A DNA stretch of 64,000 nucleotides. Origin: Platycnemis pennipes (lineage: Eukaryota; Arthropoda; Insecta; Odonata; Platycnemididae). The notes beneath the pieces were generated by a model. It was not told the origin of the DNA. It was given only the letters and a program-made list of their open reading frames with translations, and searched no databases. The stretch lies in NCBI GenBank assembly GCA_933228895.1, contig OW121849.1, positions 41,014,354 to 41,078,353 of the forward strand, written 5' to 3'. Below, in pieces: positions 33,963-46,334 of this stretch; the first letter of the stretch is position 1, and each line of letters begins with the position of its first letter. The position numbers and the translations under genes are program-made.

Positions 33963-36110
33963 AATCACCACGTAGGTACATCTCTATCAAATTATATTCT
34001 TGAATTAATTATACCAATTATTAATTGATTTTATAATTCTTAATTGTAAAATTAAAATTCTAACTTCCCTTCTTACCTTCTTCACCATTTCAGAGTACCC
34101 CGCTGGAATAGGCCCATATTTGCATTCTTGATAGCATTGTTCATCATTCTATGACAGGAATAATTCCTTAGAGGCATCGAAAAAATGTTCAAGGAAGTAT
34201 AAAAGAGCAATGGAGTGCTGACGGTTGCAAATAAGGGACGAATGATGAGTGAAAGGGGAGGGAGAGAGATTCTAAATAACATGGAGTGTAGGAGATTTGA
34301 AATGCCGTTTTATACGGGGTCTATCATTACGTATCCTGATGCATGGAGAGATAGTGGAAACTGCATCGTACAAAGCAACAAATTACATGGAATCTTCCCA
34401 AATACACGAATGACGGAGTAAAAATTAGCTCATTCCCTATTCCCATGCTTTTTTGCAGGTAGTTTTCACAATTTAATGCTGCTTCCAACTGCGCAGTTAA
34501 TTTTCTAGTATTAAATTGCTTCAAGAGGGGCATATTATTGGGCATTGGAAGTGATATTATACAGGAATGGCTTCGGATAAAGAGGCGTAGGTGCATCCAT
34601 GAACTGTACAAGGACTTGTTATTATTGTTAGTACACCATTAACAGTGATGATCGTATCAACCAATATATGCTGTTTCCACGTTCAGGCGATGGGAACTCA
34701 TTATGGAGTGGACCTGGAAATGAAACCGAGAGAGCTGACAGATATCTTATGTAATTTGCCACCAAGAGTTAGACGGTAGTACCGTAAAGCTACAGGAGGA
34801 AAGAGGAGAGATTTACAACTTGTGAATCAGCCTTTTCTCAGCAAAAGGCGGCCAGAGGTCAACAATTTAATATTCTCCCAGAGGGAGAAAATGCCCTCGT
34901 TGCACTTGGGCAAAGGTAGAGATTGATGATTTCCCTTCACTAGCGGGTTTTCAACCTCTGTCCTCGAGAGTAAATTTTGGTACTCTAGGTAATACTCCAA
35001 GTAGTTGTTTAGGAGAAAATCATTTCATATTTCTCAAAACAGCGTAAAGCAACTAGAGTTGGTGAAATGCGCGGCGATGTGGAAGTTTTCCCGTAAAGAC
35101 AATGCCGTATCTCAACTTCGACATCCTCTTTATTTTAAATCATAGAAAACATAGCAAAGGATTTTTTATGCATTCGAGCTCGGGCTCTCTATACCGGATG
35201 CCAGTACTCACTGATCCAATCTTCAACCATATAGACAAGTACTTCTTAACATTTTCAGCTACTGTCATCCCTTGAATTCTTAAAAATGCTCTCGCGTCCT
35301 ATCACAAAAATATATAAAATATATAATTTTGATCCTCTTTGAAGAGGGAACAGGGTACTCTCTGGACGATCAAAATATGGATTCAAATTACTCAATAAAG
35401 ATATATAATTTAAACAAGATTACCTTGAGGAGCTCATGAGTTTTATTTACGTGAAATAAAATTAATTACTGCATAAACGTAACTTAACATTATTTTTAAA
35501 ATACTTTCCCTGTACTCGACAACAAATTTTGAATAACCTCCCTGAATATACGGCTAAAAAATACTACCAAGTTTCTATGGGTGATTGATGCTGATTTTTG
35601 TTGAAGTGAAATTAGTTTATTTATTTTTATTTATTTATTTGAAGCGAATAAACTGTATAGAAGTTCTATTTCGTTACCAACTAGCAATTAATTAAATAAA
35701 GTCAGAGTTTTGCATGCATCTTAATCCATTAACATGTGTGCATTATGATGCTCTCGTTAATACCCATATCTATAACGTTATTGATCAAGTTTGACTTTCT
35801 ATATTAAATATACGCACTTTCAATTTTCTCACAAGCATATATTCTGCTTAATTTATACAATTTTAATTCTTCTTTATTAATACTATTTTGAGATTTCGTG
35901 GTTATTCTGATCATAACCCGATTACTGGTTTACTTTAGGGGATACGTATAACTTTGCATTATGGCTGTATCTCTATCATAAATTCATTTTAAAGGAAGCA
36001 TAAATAAATATTCTGCTGCATTAATAAACTCCAAAACAATGCACGACAAATGATAGTTTATCTACTATCATTATTACCATAGAGGACAAAATCATCTTGC
36101 ATATCCTCAA
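33963..36110. other. No recognised feature
   Basis: AT-rich, with TTTATTTATTTATT-type simple sequence at about 35617-35643. The minus-strand frame 34327-34611 and others show no recognised domain. Confidence 0.45.
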
Positions 36111-36185
36111 GGACGCCTTGATAGCTTAGAACCCGACTCGAATTCGGGTTTGTATCCCTGTCAATGTGATGAAATTAATTATGTG
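36111..36185 (+). repeat. Possible tRNA-like sequence
   Basis: TAGCTTAGAACCCG followed by CGGGTTTGTATCCC resembles a weak A box and B box pair. It is too diverged to name. Confidence 0.25.
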
Positions 36186-36324
36186 GTTATCTGACTGTTG
36201 TGCATCGTCAGTTCATACTGTTCAGTTGTTTCGCAACTAGTTCACTGCCCTCAATTTGTCAATCATTAACTTGTTGTTGCTGCAACAGTATAATAAGCGA
36301 TACATAATATTTGTAAAGTATCTA

Positions 36325-36736
36325 CTTCTATATAATACCCAGAAAGTGCTATAAAGGTGTGTCGCCCGGGGTTATTTTCCACAAGCATTACTTATCCATC
36401 ATGCTTAAAGAGGATCAGTAGCTACATTTCAGTCGAATAAGAATGAGATCTAAACTATTTAAATAAGGCTTAAAACAAGCATGAATTAAGGTGCTAAGAT
36501 TTGGTTTGGGCATAATTCTTTATGCCGACATGCAACTATCTAGGCTATCCATTGATGCAATTGCATAACACCATTGAATATGTTCACAACTATTCATATC
36601 CCTAGTAGTACGAGGAAAGAAAGAAATTTGAAATATCGTCTTGGCAATCAATTTCCCTAATTTTATGCCCATGGTCCAGTGTACCACAGTAAGTCGGATT
36701 CCGCGAAAAGTTTTTAAGCTCATCCGTAAAAATATT
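36325..36736 (-). mobile_element. CR1/L2-like LINE copy, diverged
   Basis: The antisense tail (TATAATACCC, then AAAGGTGTGTCGCCCGGGG) is followed by the untranslated region and the TCTTGGCAATCAATTTCCCT coding remnant, ending near the SDDV-equivalent block. It is opposite in orientation to the copy starting at 36797. Confidence 0.7.
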
Positions 36737-36796
36737 GAACCACACCCACAGAGGAGTGGGTGCTCCCCCTGGTTAACAGCCGCCAGTCCCGACTGA

Positions 36797-37294
36797 GTCT
36801 ATTAAATAAATTAAATTGGGAAACATTGTCAGATCGCAGGTTGAAATTTAGACTTAATCTCTTAAACAAATTCCAAGACCATATTTTCAGTGATGATGTT
36901 AAAAATATTTTGTGAACCCCAACTTACTATGGTAGACTGGACCGTAATCACAAAATTAGAGAAATAGATTGCCGAACTGACAGATTCAAAATGACCTTTT
37001 TCCCTCATACTATTAGGGATATGAATAACGGTAAATATATCCAGTACGAGTGTAGCAATGGATAACATTGGTAGCTGCATGTTGGTATAAGGACTTAAAG
37101 CTAACCCAACTAGCAATATGTTTTTGCATGTATGCTTTGCTATTTTTATCTTTTTTTAAATAGTGTAGTTTTGAACAGTACCTATATAAATGCTAATCCT
37201 TTTTTATGCATGATATGTAGTGTTTGTTTGGTGAGAGTTCACCCCCTGCCACACACCTTTATGGTGGCTTGCAGGGTATTATGTAGATGTAGAT
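36797..37294 (+). mobile_element. CR1/L2-like LINE copy, 5'-truncated
   Basis: Begins at LLNKLNWETLSDRRLKFRLN and continues through FQDHIFSDDVKNIL, the terminal stop, the TTTTTTATGCATGATATG untranslated region and the full tail ending in GTAGATGTAGATT at 37294. It has few lesions compared with other copies, suggesting later insertion. Confidence 0.85.
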
Positions 37295-37665
37295 TCGTTC
37301 CCTCCCGGACACAGTGCTCTCCCTCGGACTGCCCTGAGATCGCCACAGGTGGAACGGGCGGAATGAATGCTAACGGCCGCCGTCGTCGGTCGTCCGGGGC
37401 AGGTCGGATTCCACGTGTCCCCGCGGTCGGGCGGTCGGCATGTGAATGCAGGTGACGAGGGGAGACTTGACGCCCCCCGGCGGCGAATGGAGTCCACGCC
37501 CCCGCGTAATTAGGTGGTAATGCCAGTCAATGGGCTGGATCGACGAGGGGCGGTGAACGCTGGGGGGGGGGACTTACCCAATGTGGCCTGAGTGTGATCG
37601 GGAGATTGCCGGGACTGCTGAGTGCGGGAGGTCACGAGAGGTCCTCGGAGGCAGGAGATGATTTC
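37290..37665. other. GC-rich block
   Basis: Immediately follows a LINE end. CpG-rich, with GGCGGCGAATGG (37480) and GGGCGGTGAACGC (37548) words that recall GGCGGTGAATGC-type words at 18.4 and 19.25 kb. Overlapping frames on both strands are not credible genes. Confidence 0.35.
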
Positions 37666-38184
37666 TCGCTGAACCCTGAAAAATCCAGGCAGAAAATTTT
37701 CTTCTCCTCTATCCAGTGCATACGATGAAAAAATATTCAATACCGTAATGCTAGTTAAGCGATTTCGTTTCATTATATCTGTAACGATTTAAAGGAAAAC
37801 ATTCATGATCGAATCGGTAAAATAATACTATTACACTACAATCACAATAAAAGTGAAACATCCTATCGAATAACCAATATCTTTACACATTAATGTCATA
37901 ATATCAAAAACGTCGATGTGCTATATAGCTATTCCATTCAATAATACGCAAATATGTGTGGTAATTCCATTTGAATAATTAAAACTTATGGTATGACCTT
38001 TAAGGAATAATATAATCAGATCAAATGATTCACAAAATTCGGCTATTCCACTCTATCTTTAATGACAAGACACCAACCTTAAGATTGGTTTCACCACATC
38101 TCATGTGGTCATCGGTTAACCCCTATTCCAATTATGCACTTTTTCCTCAACGACTATATCTATACACTATAACGCCATATCTTT
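37666..38184. other. No recognised feature
   Basis: AT-rich spacer with no recognised gene or repeat. Confidence 0.4.
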
Positions 38185-38445
38185 CATCCACGCGATACTC
38201 TGCAAGCCTAGGGTGTGTGGCAGGGAGAATTTTAATGTTTCGTGACCTACCCTATCAGTGCCTATATCCCGTCATTTTGACTTTCGTCACATCTTTTTTC
38301 TTCCACACTTTAAACTTCCTCCTTTGCCGCCCGATTAGTCCATTTTACATGTATCATTCTTTTGATACTTCTACTCCAAAGGCCCTCAGTCTTCTATCTT
38401 TTGTGGCTGTTATCGTTCATGCTTCACTGCCATAAACGTGCATGC
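38185..38445 (-). pseudogene. LINE remnant (second LINE type) with main-family-like 3' tail
   Basis: The minus strand from about 38441 reads GSEA*TITATKDRRLRAFG..., matching the LYGSEAWTITAAYKSRLE block of the remnant at 4031-4590. It decays over about 180 bases and is followed by CCCTGCCACACACCC, GGCTTGCAGAGTAT and a GTGGATGAAAG end at about 38190-38240. The tail therefore looks like that of the CR1/L2-like family. Confidence 0.6.
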
Positions 38446-41330
38446 CTGCTTTACTTCAAGGTTTTTATTAAATATCTCCCTATTTACGTCCTTCAACCAA
38501 CAATATATCCAACTGAATTAAGTATTAAAGTATTGCACTTAACACTTAAAGTATTGCAATACACTGTTTAAGGCATGATCATCTTGGAGTGTAATCATCG
38601 CAGGTAATTAATATTTCATTACTCTTTTATCATTACGGCGATATACCGCATCAATAAATTGAAGAGTGAAAGAGGTCCGCACTAAAGAAAAAGGCAGAAA
38701 CAGTTTCTTTGGACAAAACAAGTTAATTATATGCGATTAATTAATATTTTCCGTTGAAAAAAATTGAATATTTTAGTACACATAACTCAGCAAAAAACTT
38801 ATCGTGCAGTAAATTGCTATTAACTAAACTACATTTCAAACTTCTATTTGCAAAGCATGAGACACTTTGAGATTTCACTCCATGTGAATAAGCAAAGGCA
38901 TAAATTGTAGCTATTAGCATAATTATCACACCTGATAATGTTATGCTGAATAATGAAGGACACAGCTAAACAGTGGTCATTTAAATTGAATGAATATCAG
39001 TGTTTTCTCTTACAGAAGCAATTCTGCATTATGAATCTTAACCTCTCCTATCCTGCGTGAGCTCAATGGAATAATTTTCCGTGGTTGTCTAAATTTCAGT
39101 TTCCGATTAATGCTTCTGAAGAAAAGTCACGGTTTCGCAAAAGGTTCAACGACTAGATTTCGAGTTCTATGACTATATTTCACTTGTTACAAGGCCGCCA
39201 GGCAAAGAGATCCATTCTTGGTAAACAAAACATTTTACGTACTCTTATAATTATTTGCATGTGTTCTACGAACTAAATATATACTATGAAAAACCTTTTT
39301 AATGATTTTTTGCCAAACTTTCTCTTTCTTTCGTTATTGGCAATAATATAGTGAGAATAGCATCGGAATATTTCAATTCCGATCCCTAATTATATCGTTT
39401 TTCGAAGTCTTCTCATAACCCATGTCTTTCAATGATCATTCATGCTCATGTTTAAATCGAAATATAAATCCCCCCCTTAACTTTTTTCCGCTTGAAAAAT
39501 GCACATATTCTTTCTACAAAGAATCATAGTGTCATTATCTAGACTCTAAAATAAGCATTAGCAGAAAAATTCTGAATTTAAAAGAAATTGGAATAAAATA
39601 ACTTGTAATAACATGAAATTCGCTTGCGAAGCTTGTGTGCATGTAGTTAGTTTTCACTGCCTTCAAGGACAAAGAAGATATTTAATTTCCATGTTAACGA
39701 TATCCGAAATATTTAGTTAATTAATTTTACATTGCATACCTTTTATTTTAATACTAAAATCATTCAACATTTGATTAGCTTCAGATATTAATGAAGGGAA
39801 AAAAATGGATCACCAATTTTAACGTCTAATCAAACGGCAGGAATACCTATATTGAATCGCCCCCCTCCCACCTGTCCCATGCTGTGGACAGTACTCCATG
39901 GAAAGATTTGGATCCTTAGAACCTTGGTACCTTCGTATCATAAGTTATTTCTTATGTAACCACACCAACCCGATCGCCAAAACGTTGAATTGTGTATATT
40001 ATTCAATTAATACTAACCAGCTAATATATCAATGAAAAAATTACTTTAAGCCCTTTAGAGTTGGAAAATATAGGTTTGCATAGAGAACTCCAGTTTGAGA
40101 TGGATGTGAACGCTCAAGGCGTGTAATCTGAATCCATGGCCTTCGGAATAGTGGAAGAGGATATTAACCCACCTCCACCCAGGCCACTTTGACGTACAAA
40201 GTTCCTCTCCAAAATGCATATAAGATCACGAATAATGCATAACCTAACTTTCCATAACAATTTTCGGTTAGTTCAAAAGAGTTTCAACGCAATTTTGTCG
40301 AGGACTACACATTAATATAGAAAAGTAATGCACATCTTCAGGTCGCTAGGTTCACACCCCAACTCATAATGGGCCAAAAAAAGAGTTGCAAACGCCAAGT
40401 TACAATAAGTTTTTAAAAGAATTAAGTTACAAAAAGTGTACTATTTTTTAAATTTGTTAAACCAAATAATATACCTCTTTCGGCACTGGTGTCAATTTTA
40501 ATGGTCTCACTGTCGACTTTAACGCAAATGGCTTAGACCTTATAACCATTTGTTACGATTGACAATGCAAGGCAGGAATACATCAATGAGTACGTCAATG
40601 ACCACGTAGATATCTGTGAGAACTTAAAAATGTGTCTATTTTAGCGCAGACACATCAACGAAAACTCATATCATGGTCTATGGTGATTATTTCAAGATAG
40701 GTAAATTTCAAGCAATGGTCCCTCCTAGTTAGAGATGATTACGCAAAGCATTCTTCCAGCCCATTATTCATGCGTTTCTTCTCCAGCTGATTCTAAAGGG
40801 AAATGAAGAAGGAATCAAACCCCCTACTTCCGTTTGTCAGCAATGAAAATCCAGTCGTCGACTCATAAGCGAAGTCTCATTGCTGTTTCGCACGTGAACA
40901 AAAGAGATGTTTCATAGAAAGGTTTTCGTGAACAACGAATCTTTTAAACTATCCGCACTTTTCAAACAGGGTATTATGCGGTTTATTTGATCTGTGTCTG
41001 CACTCTAGTGAAGAAGTTTCATCTTATTTGCATAACCTTGGGCTAAAGATTTTCGCCCTTGAAGGGTTCATTTAAATAGTAAACCTCGAGGGCCAACTGT
41101 GCAGATGCATGCATTTTGCATGCAACTGTGCATGCAAAAATATTCACTCCTTGATAATGGAAATGCATTAATAAAGAAATGAGTCGTTCGCAAACCTAAT
41201 AACTTCGATTAACCTCCATATAGGTCAACGATAATTATTATTTACATATGACATTTTCATAGTGTAACATTTATGGACAATTCGCGCATTAAGAAGCATA
41301 CGGTGTACAATGATAATAATAAGGGGTCAA
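38446..41330. other. No recognised feature
   Basis: Nearly 2.9 kb of AT-rich sequence without a plausible exon, RNA gene or repeat boundary that I can support. Confidence 0.5.
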
Positions 41331-41339
41331 AAACGGAAA

Positions 41340-43440
41340 CTCGTGGCGTCCCTGGAAACGGCTTCGGCCGGCTAATGGTGGCCGTCTGCTTATGGGGTTA
41401 ACCTCCCCACTCGCGGAAATCCTGGGTTCCTAAGAATTCCAGTAACGCCACCCACAACCGGCCCTTCACGAATGATAGCCCTAGTAGAGTTGGGTGCGGC
41501 AAATCTACGCCATCAAAAAAGGGAGCTCGCATGGAGTGGACGGAGACCTTGAGGGGAGAAATTGTAGCTTGCCAAGCTGCCAGTGAGTCAAGTCGCAGGG
41601 GATACATGGCGAAGATGCTCTCTTTGTTGTGTGAGAGGCATCCTGAATATAACCATCCGTCGCAGCAGAATCTGTGCGACCACGCCAATCCCCTGTGCAA
41701 GAAAATGACACCCCAACGGCATGGTCAGAGTAGTACACCACCGGCCCAGGCTCTATCTCCTACAAAGGCAGATGAGCCTCCTACTGTCGGGGCTTCCATC
41801 GATTTTTCGGTGAAGGGAGACGAGCCGAAGGCCGATTTTGATCTACTTAAGTGGTTGGAAACCACCATAAACTACGATGAGACGACTATCAGGCAGAGAA
41901 ATATTCAACATAAAATTTCTCTTTACGGAACCAACAGCTGTTCCAGTTGAATGGTATCGTAGATATGATCCTGACGGAAACGACCAGACTCTTGCAAATC
42001 GACTGCGTGGTATATGCTGCCGTCACACTGTTGGCCTGTCCCCGAGTGTCTGTCACTTGGGAGACTAAAGCAGTAAATAGGCTTGAACAGCTTAATGCCA
42101 AAATCACGCTTGCAAGACAACAGGTGTCGAGATTTCAGTGTGTGATGAATTACCTTTCCTCCTCTCGGGCCTTTACACCGAAGGCCAAGCGCATTTCACG
42201 TGCAATCCGGAGAGACCACCACACACTGAACAAAAGAGTGCTGCTTATCCTTCAGCACAACAAGGTGGATAGAGTGCGGGCACTTACAACGGTGAGGAAG
42301 AAGTTGGTCAAGAGGACCAACACCAGGAAGGAGAACTCCACCTTCTTCATTCAGCCGTCCCATCTCTTCCGATACCCTCCACCTGTTGTCCAAACAACAC
42401 CAACAATGCCGGATGTGGAACATTTCTAGAAGGACATCTACGAGACCACGAAGACATTCAACGAAGTTACTCCAGCCATTGCCAACTTTAAACAGTTCTA
42501 TGACTGCCACCAAGCAGATATGGATCGTCCCATCTCAGTCACGGAAAGTGATGTGAAGAAGGCTTTCTCTGGCAAGAAGAACTTCACTGCTCTAGGAATG
42601 GACGCAGTGAATAACTTCTGGTGGAAAAATATTCCTTCCACCCATACACATCTCGCCAAAACCTTCACATCCTCCCTATCAGGGACGGCTCCGTCGGTTT
42701 GAAGTCCAAAACCGAGGGATTCGTGTTCGCGTGCCAAGATGGTGTCATCAACACCTTCGAGAACCGTCTCCTCATATTTGGGGCAAACGTGACGGACACT
42801 AGATGTAGAGCGTGCCGAAGGCAGCCGGAGACTTTCGGTCATCTAATCTCCGGCTGCAGCTTTTATGCGAAATACGCACACATAAACCGGCACAACTTGG
42901 CTCTGCGGGTGTTGTATTACCGCCTAGGATACCATTATGGCATACACGAGAATCCGGTGCTGCCTTACGTCCCTGGAGACATCGAGTCCGTCATAGAGAA
43001 CGATAAGTGTAAGATCTGGTGGAATTATTCCTTCCCCACCACCAGGCAGTTAGAGGCGACGAAGTCTGATATAGTTCTCCTCAACAATCTCTCGCGTGTC
43101 ATGTTCGCAATCGAGTTTTCGGCACCGGCCGAAACGAGCATGGCAGCGAAGGACATTGAAAAAAGTACTAAATATAGAGATCTGCTGTGCGAACTCCGGC
43201 AAATGTACGAGGGCTAATCTTTGAAATTGGTAGTCCTCATCGTGGGCGTGCTTGGTGGTGTCAAGAGCTCACTGGTTGAGAATCTCAAGTGCATCCCAGC
43301 GCGCAGGGCACGAGTGGATACACTTGCAAGTTCAATGCAGAAGGCTGTCCTTCTCGGGTCCCTCCGCCTGCTTCGTGCGTATGACCCTAATGCTGCGTAG
43401 TCACCTATCCGACGGTGGTGGACGTGGCTACCCGTAGGCG
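41340..43440 (+). pseudogene. R2-type LINE remnant with deleted polymerase core
   Basis: Coding pieces run 41531-41950, then (frame change) 41920-42702 with one internal stop at 42427-42429. After another frame change they run about 42660-43400, with one internal stop at 43215-43217. The middle piece contains SVTESDVKKAFSGKKN...LGMDAVNNFWWKN, the segment just before the fingers of this LINE group. It jumps directly to TEGFVFACQDGVINT and a zinc knuckle, CRAC...H...C, with spacing C-x2-C-x8-H-x4-C. Next is a restriction-like endonuclease region, ATKSDIVLLNN...AIEFSAPAE then KSTKYRDLLCELRQMY, where the usual PD is SD. The terminal LIVGVLGGVKSSL...LLGSLRLLRAY block is also typical. The whole palm domain with its catalytic aspartates is missing. 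It is a dead, internally deleted copy of an element with a restriction-like endonuclease (R2/R4/NeSL-type); the exact clade is uncertain. Confidence 0.8.
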
Positions 43441-43450
43441 CAACCCCTCT

Positions 43451-43490
43451 CGAGACTTGGTTACGTTACTTCCGTAACCAAGTCTCGTAA
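43451..43490. repeat. Inverted repeat hairpin
   Basis: CGAGACTTGGTTACG and CGTAACCAAGTCTCG are perfect 15-base inverted repeats around a 7-base loop, followed by further GGTAACCAAGTCTC and ACGTTACGTTACGTT repeats to about 43545. It lies just after the R2-type element and may be the edge of another repeat. Confidence 0.7.
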
Positions 43491-43539
43491 ATAAGGTAAC
43501 CAAGTCTCCGGAGTTACTTGGATACGTTACGTTACGTTA

Positions 43540-44222
43540 TTTGGCAGTAAAAAAATATAATTTTGGCCCCAGGTATTGATATGGTTGCCGAAAGATTTCA
43601 TTTTTCGGCACTACAAAATCCAATTTTAATCTCGTAGAGCATGTTTTTGGTTTGGCCTTTTCACCGCTATGATTATAAAATACTCTCAGGACTTTATAGA
43701 CGAATAGATGCCTTTATGGTAGGATATTTAATTTCTTATAAAGTGAGAAAGCGTGGCTTTTTTTAATGACCTAGTCATAACTCCAATGACTTTTTTGTGC
43801 AACCATCAAAGGTTCAATGGTGGAAAAGTAGGCTCCACCCCAGCATGCGATTCCATATTGCAGTCTGGAGTTGACCAGGGCATAATAGACTATTCTCAAT
43901 ACTGATTCTGGGCATATGTATTTGAGGAAGTAGTTTTTTCTGACAATGGAAATAATTTCAGATTTTAGTTTGTTCAGGTGTAGCTTCCATTTACATTTTT
44001 CATCAATATATATGCCTAAATATTTAATGTAACTTGCCTTTTCTACCACAGCACAATTATCACAAGAAGAAAAATAACCTTTAATACAACTTGTACATTG
44101 ATAGTACAGTTTATTTCTAAGTGAGATAGTTTCACTCATTGTAAATACAACATATTTTGTTTTTTCACTTAGCAACAAGCAATTCTTTGAAAACCAAATA
44201 TTTAGTGCTTTAAGGTCACTTT
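43540..44222 (-). pseudogene. Jockey/I-like LINE reverse-transcriptase C-terminus
   Basis: The minus strand reads LKALNIWFSKNCLLLSEKTK, then YIKYLGIYIDEKCKWKLHL, YFLKYICPESVLRIVYYALV and SRLQYGIACWGGAYFSTIEP. After one stop it continues as KSHAFSLYKKLNILP, LFVYKVLRVFYNHSGEKAK and YLGPKLYFF. The YLG-hydrophobic-D, W-x-LH, and LQYGIxxWGG blocks are characteristic of the thumb and downstream region of non-LTR reverse transcriptases. The first piece is open for 135 codons (43771-44178). The polymerase active site lies upstream and is absent, so this is a 5'-truncated inactive copy. Confidence 0.85.
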
Positions 44223-44256
44223 AATTTAAATGAAAACCAAATATTTAGTGCTTTAC
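44188..44256. repeat. Local 25-base direct duplication
   Basis: GAAAACCAAATATTTAGTGC plus five further bases occurs at about 44189-44213 and again at 44232-44256. It straddles the truncated 5' end of the Jockey/I-like remnant. One copy is element coding sequence, so it is more likely a junction duplication than a target-site duplication. Confidence 0.7.
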
Positions 44257-45160
44257 ATAAGTAATTCATATGACTGAAAATGTATTCAATGGAAAAACGG
44301 GTCTACGGAGGGTTATGTCAGCGAAAACTTGTGGCTATTTGTGGCGAATTTGTGGCTATTTCACCGGTTTTGGTAGTATAAATTGTAGGAATAAGTTATA
44401 TAAGCTGGTTGATCCTACTTTTATGATGGTATTATATCATCAACTGCCTATCATTGTCAACGCAAAATAAAATGATCACATACTCCTGCCCTGTGCTCAA
44501 CTTGCAAAAATATTACCTACTGCATTTTCATGTTGAAATTTCTTCACGAGCTTGTTCGCTAATTAAATAAGGCAGTACTAATAACTGAAATGCTGATGAA
44601 AACCGCCGATGAAAGGTGCATTCCAGTATTGACGGAATAATTTCTAATTTGATAATGCTTTTCAGCAAAGTTTAAAAAAAAACTGAGCTAATAACAATGA
44701 CTTGGTTGTAATGACGACGGGTTGTAGTGGTAGGTACTAACACAAGATATTCTAAACCGTGATTAGTATTTTAGTACCTAACATGTATACAACGTTTTTT
44801 CATGAGTATGAATGATTTGGAAGTAATACGTAGTTTTTTTTATTTCACATCCAGGTATATTAAAAACAGTTGATTACATTGACTGTGCTCATAAATACCT
44901 TTCAGCTGTCAGACTAATAAGACAGATTAATAATTAACTAACAATTTTCTATATCATTAAGAATTTTCCAAAACATGCTAACGTTTTTTGTCGCAAAAGG
45001 CCTAAAACCGAGAACCCTTAGTTTAGTCCATTGTTTGAAAACGCATTCTGTTTTATAACTAATTCTCTAACTTTGGCAAGCGATTGAAAAAACGCAATGA
45101 TTGCGAAAAGCTATAAATGCCATTGTACGGAATAAAGGTATATCATTTCTCGGCTAATTA
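44257..45160. other. No recognised feature
   Basis: AT-rich spacer without a recognised gene or repeat. Confidence 0.4.
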
Positions 45161-45640
45161 TTAATTGGATCTGAATCTAAATTTATTTAACTCGAATGGG
45201 AATGTTTCCTTCACTTGCGCGACATCACCGATAAATGAGAATGTGCTCAAGATGCTAAATCTTCTCTCGGTAATCCTCGAATTTTGAAACGATTTCAGTC
45301 CCACATCTTTTACCATCAGTTTCAATTCCATTGCCACGCGTGAGACTGACTCATCGATCGCATCACTATGCGTACCACGCTTCTCCAAATTCTATTGAGA
45401 CCAAAAGGGCTCTGCCGTGCGAACGCCATCCCCAAATGCCTGCGAGATTTGTCATTCACGCCAGGGCGAGACTGCTTAAAGTTTAGAATTGCAAAGGACG
45501 TCGTCACCGGAATCTTTAGCAGACTGCAGAAAGAGCGAATCCAAGATTTCGATGTATTTTTCGCGAATAGCAGATCCAATAAAAATAGTTTGAGTGCAAA
45601 AGTATGTATTCCTGTACTTTCCTCGATAATATAGAGGGTA
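45161..45640 (-). other. Unassigned open frames, possible decayed coding DNA
   Basis: Two minus-strand frames (45322-45579 and 45161-45388) overlap and together cover 420 bases. The downstream one (KRGTHSDAIDESVSRVAMEL...VKETFPFELNKF) has a protein-like composition unlike the AT-rich flanks. I do not recognise a family. An overlapping plus-strand frame at 45368-45634 is equally unassigned. It could be a fragment of a transposon or retrogene. Confidence 0.25.
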
Positions 45641-46330
45641 TCATAATCTCTATGTTCGTCATTTCAGGAGGTGTGGTATGTATTGCAAGTGCATGATCAG
45701 TATAGTCTAGACATTCCTAGTAGAGGGTAGTACTCGCAATTTCTTTCAAGCAATCAGGATATTTACTAAAGCACGCATCGGCATAATCGGCCATGGCAGT
45801 AGGCCGTGATGCCACCAGTCATTAAAGGAAATTAGCCGTTTCGATTACAATATTACGCCGAGAGTGAATAAGAAAAATTTGAGCAAAGGTTAGAATGAAG
45901 GTATGCTGAGAGGTGATTAAATCAGCTAGATTTGGGGATGATAAAACTTAAGTTACCCAGTAAACCAATAGATCTCCTTCACTGATTGATACATTAATGG
46001 GGCCATGAGAAGCCATGAGTTTGACAAACGCCTTTAGGAAATAAAATCCAAAGATTAAAAGGGAATAATACTAAGTGTATCAATGCCGTTGTGGAACGTA
46101 AATAAGATCAGGAGGAACTCTTCAGGGGCACTCATTGAACTTTGGGTGAAAATAAGAGACACCCTCAAGAATGAGAGGAAATAAATAGCGTTAGCAATTG
46201 CTCCGTCTGCATAAGGAAAGGGAATATATCCTAGGATATAATTTAGTATAAATTATTTCCAGAACATTGACACGTACTGAAGTTGTGATATACTATATTG
46301 GGAATTCACGGTATATTATTTTTTCATTGA
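45641..46330. other. No recognised feature
   Basis: Spacer of ordinary composition. Nothing recognised. Confidence 0.4.
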
Positions 46331-46334
46331 TCTA

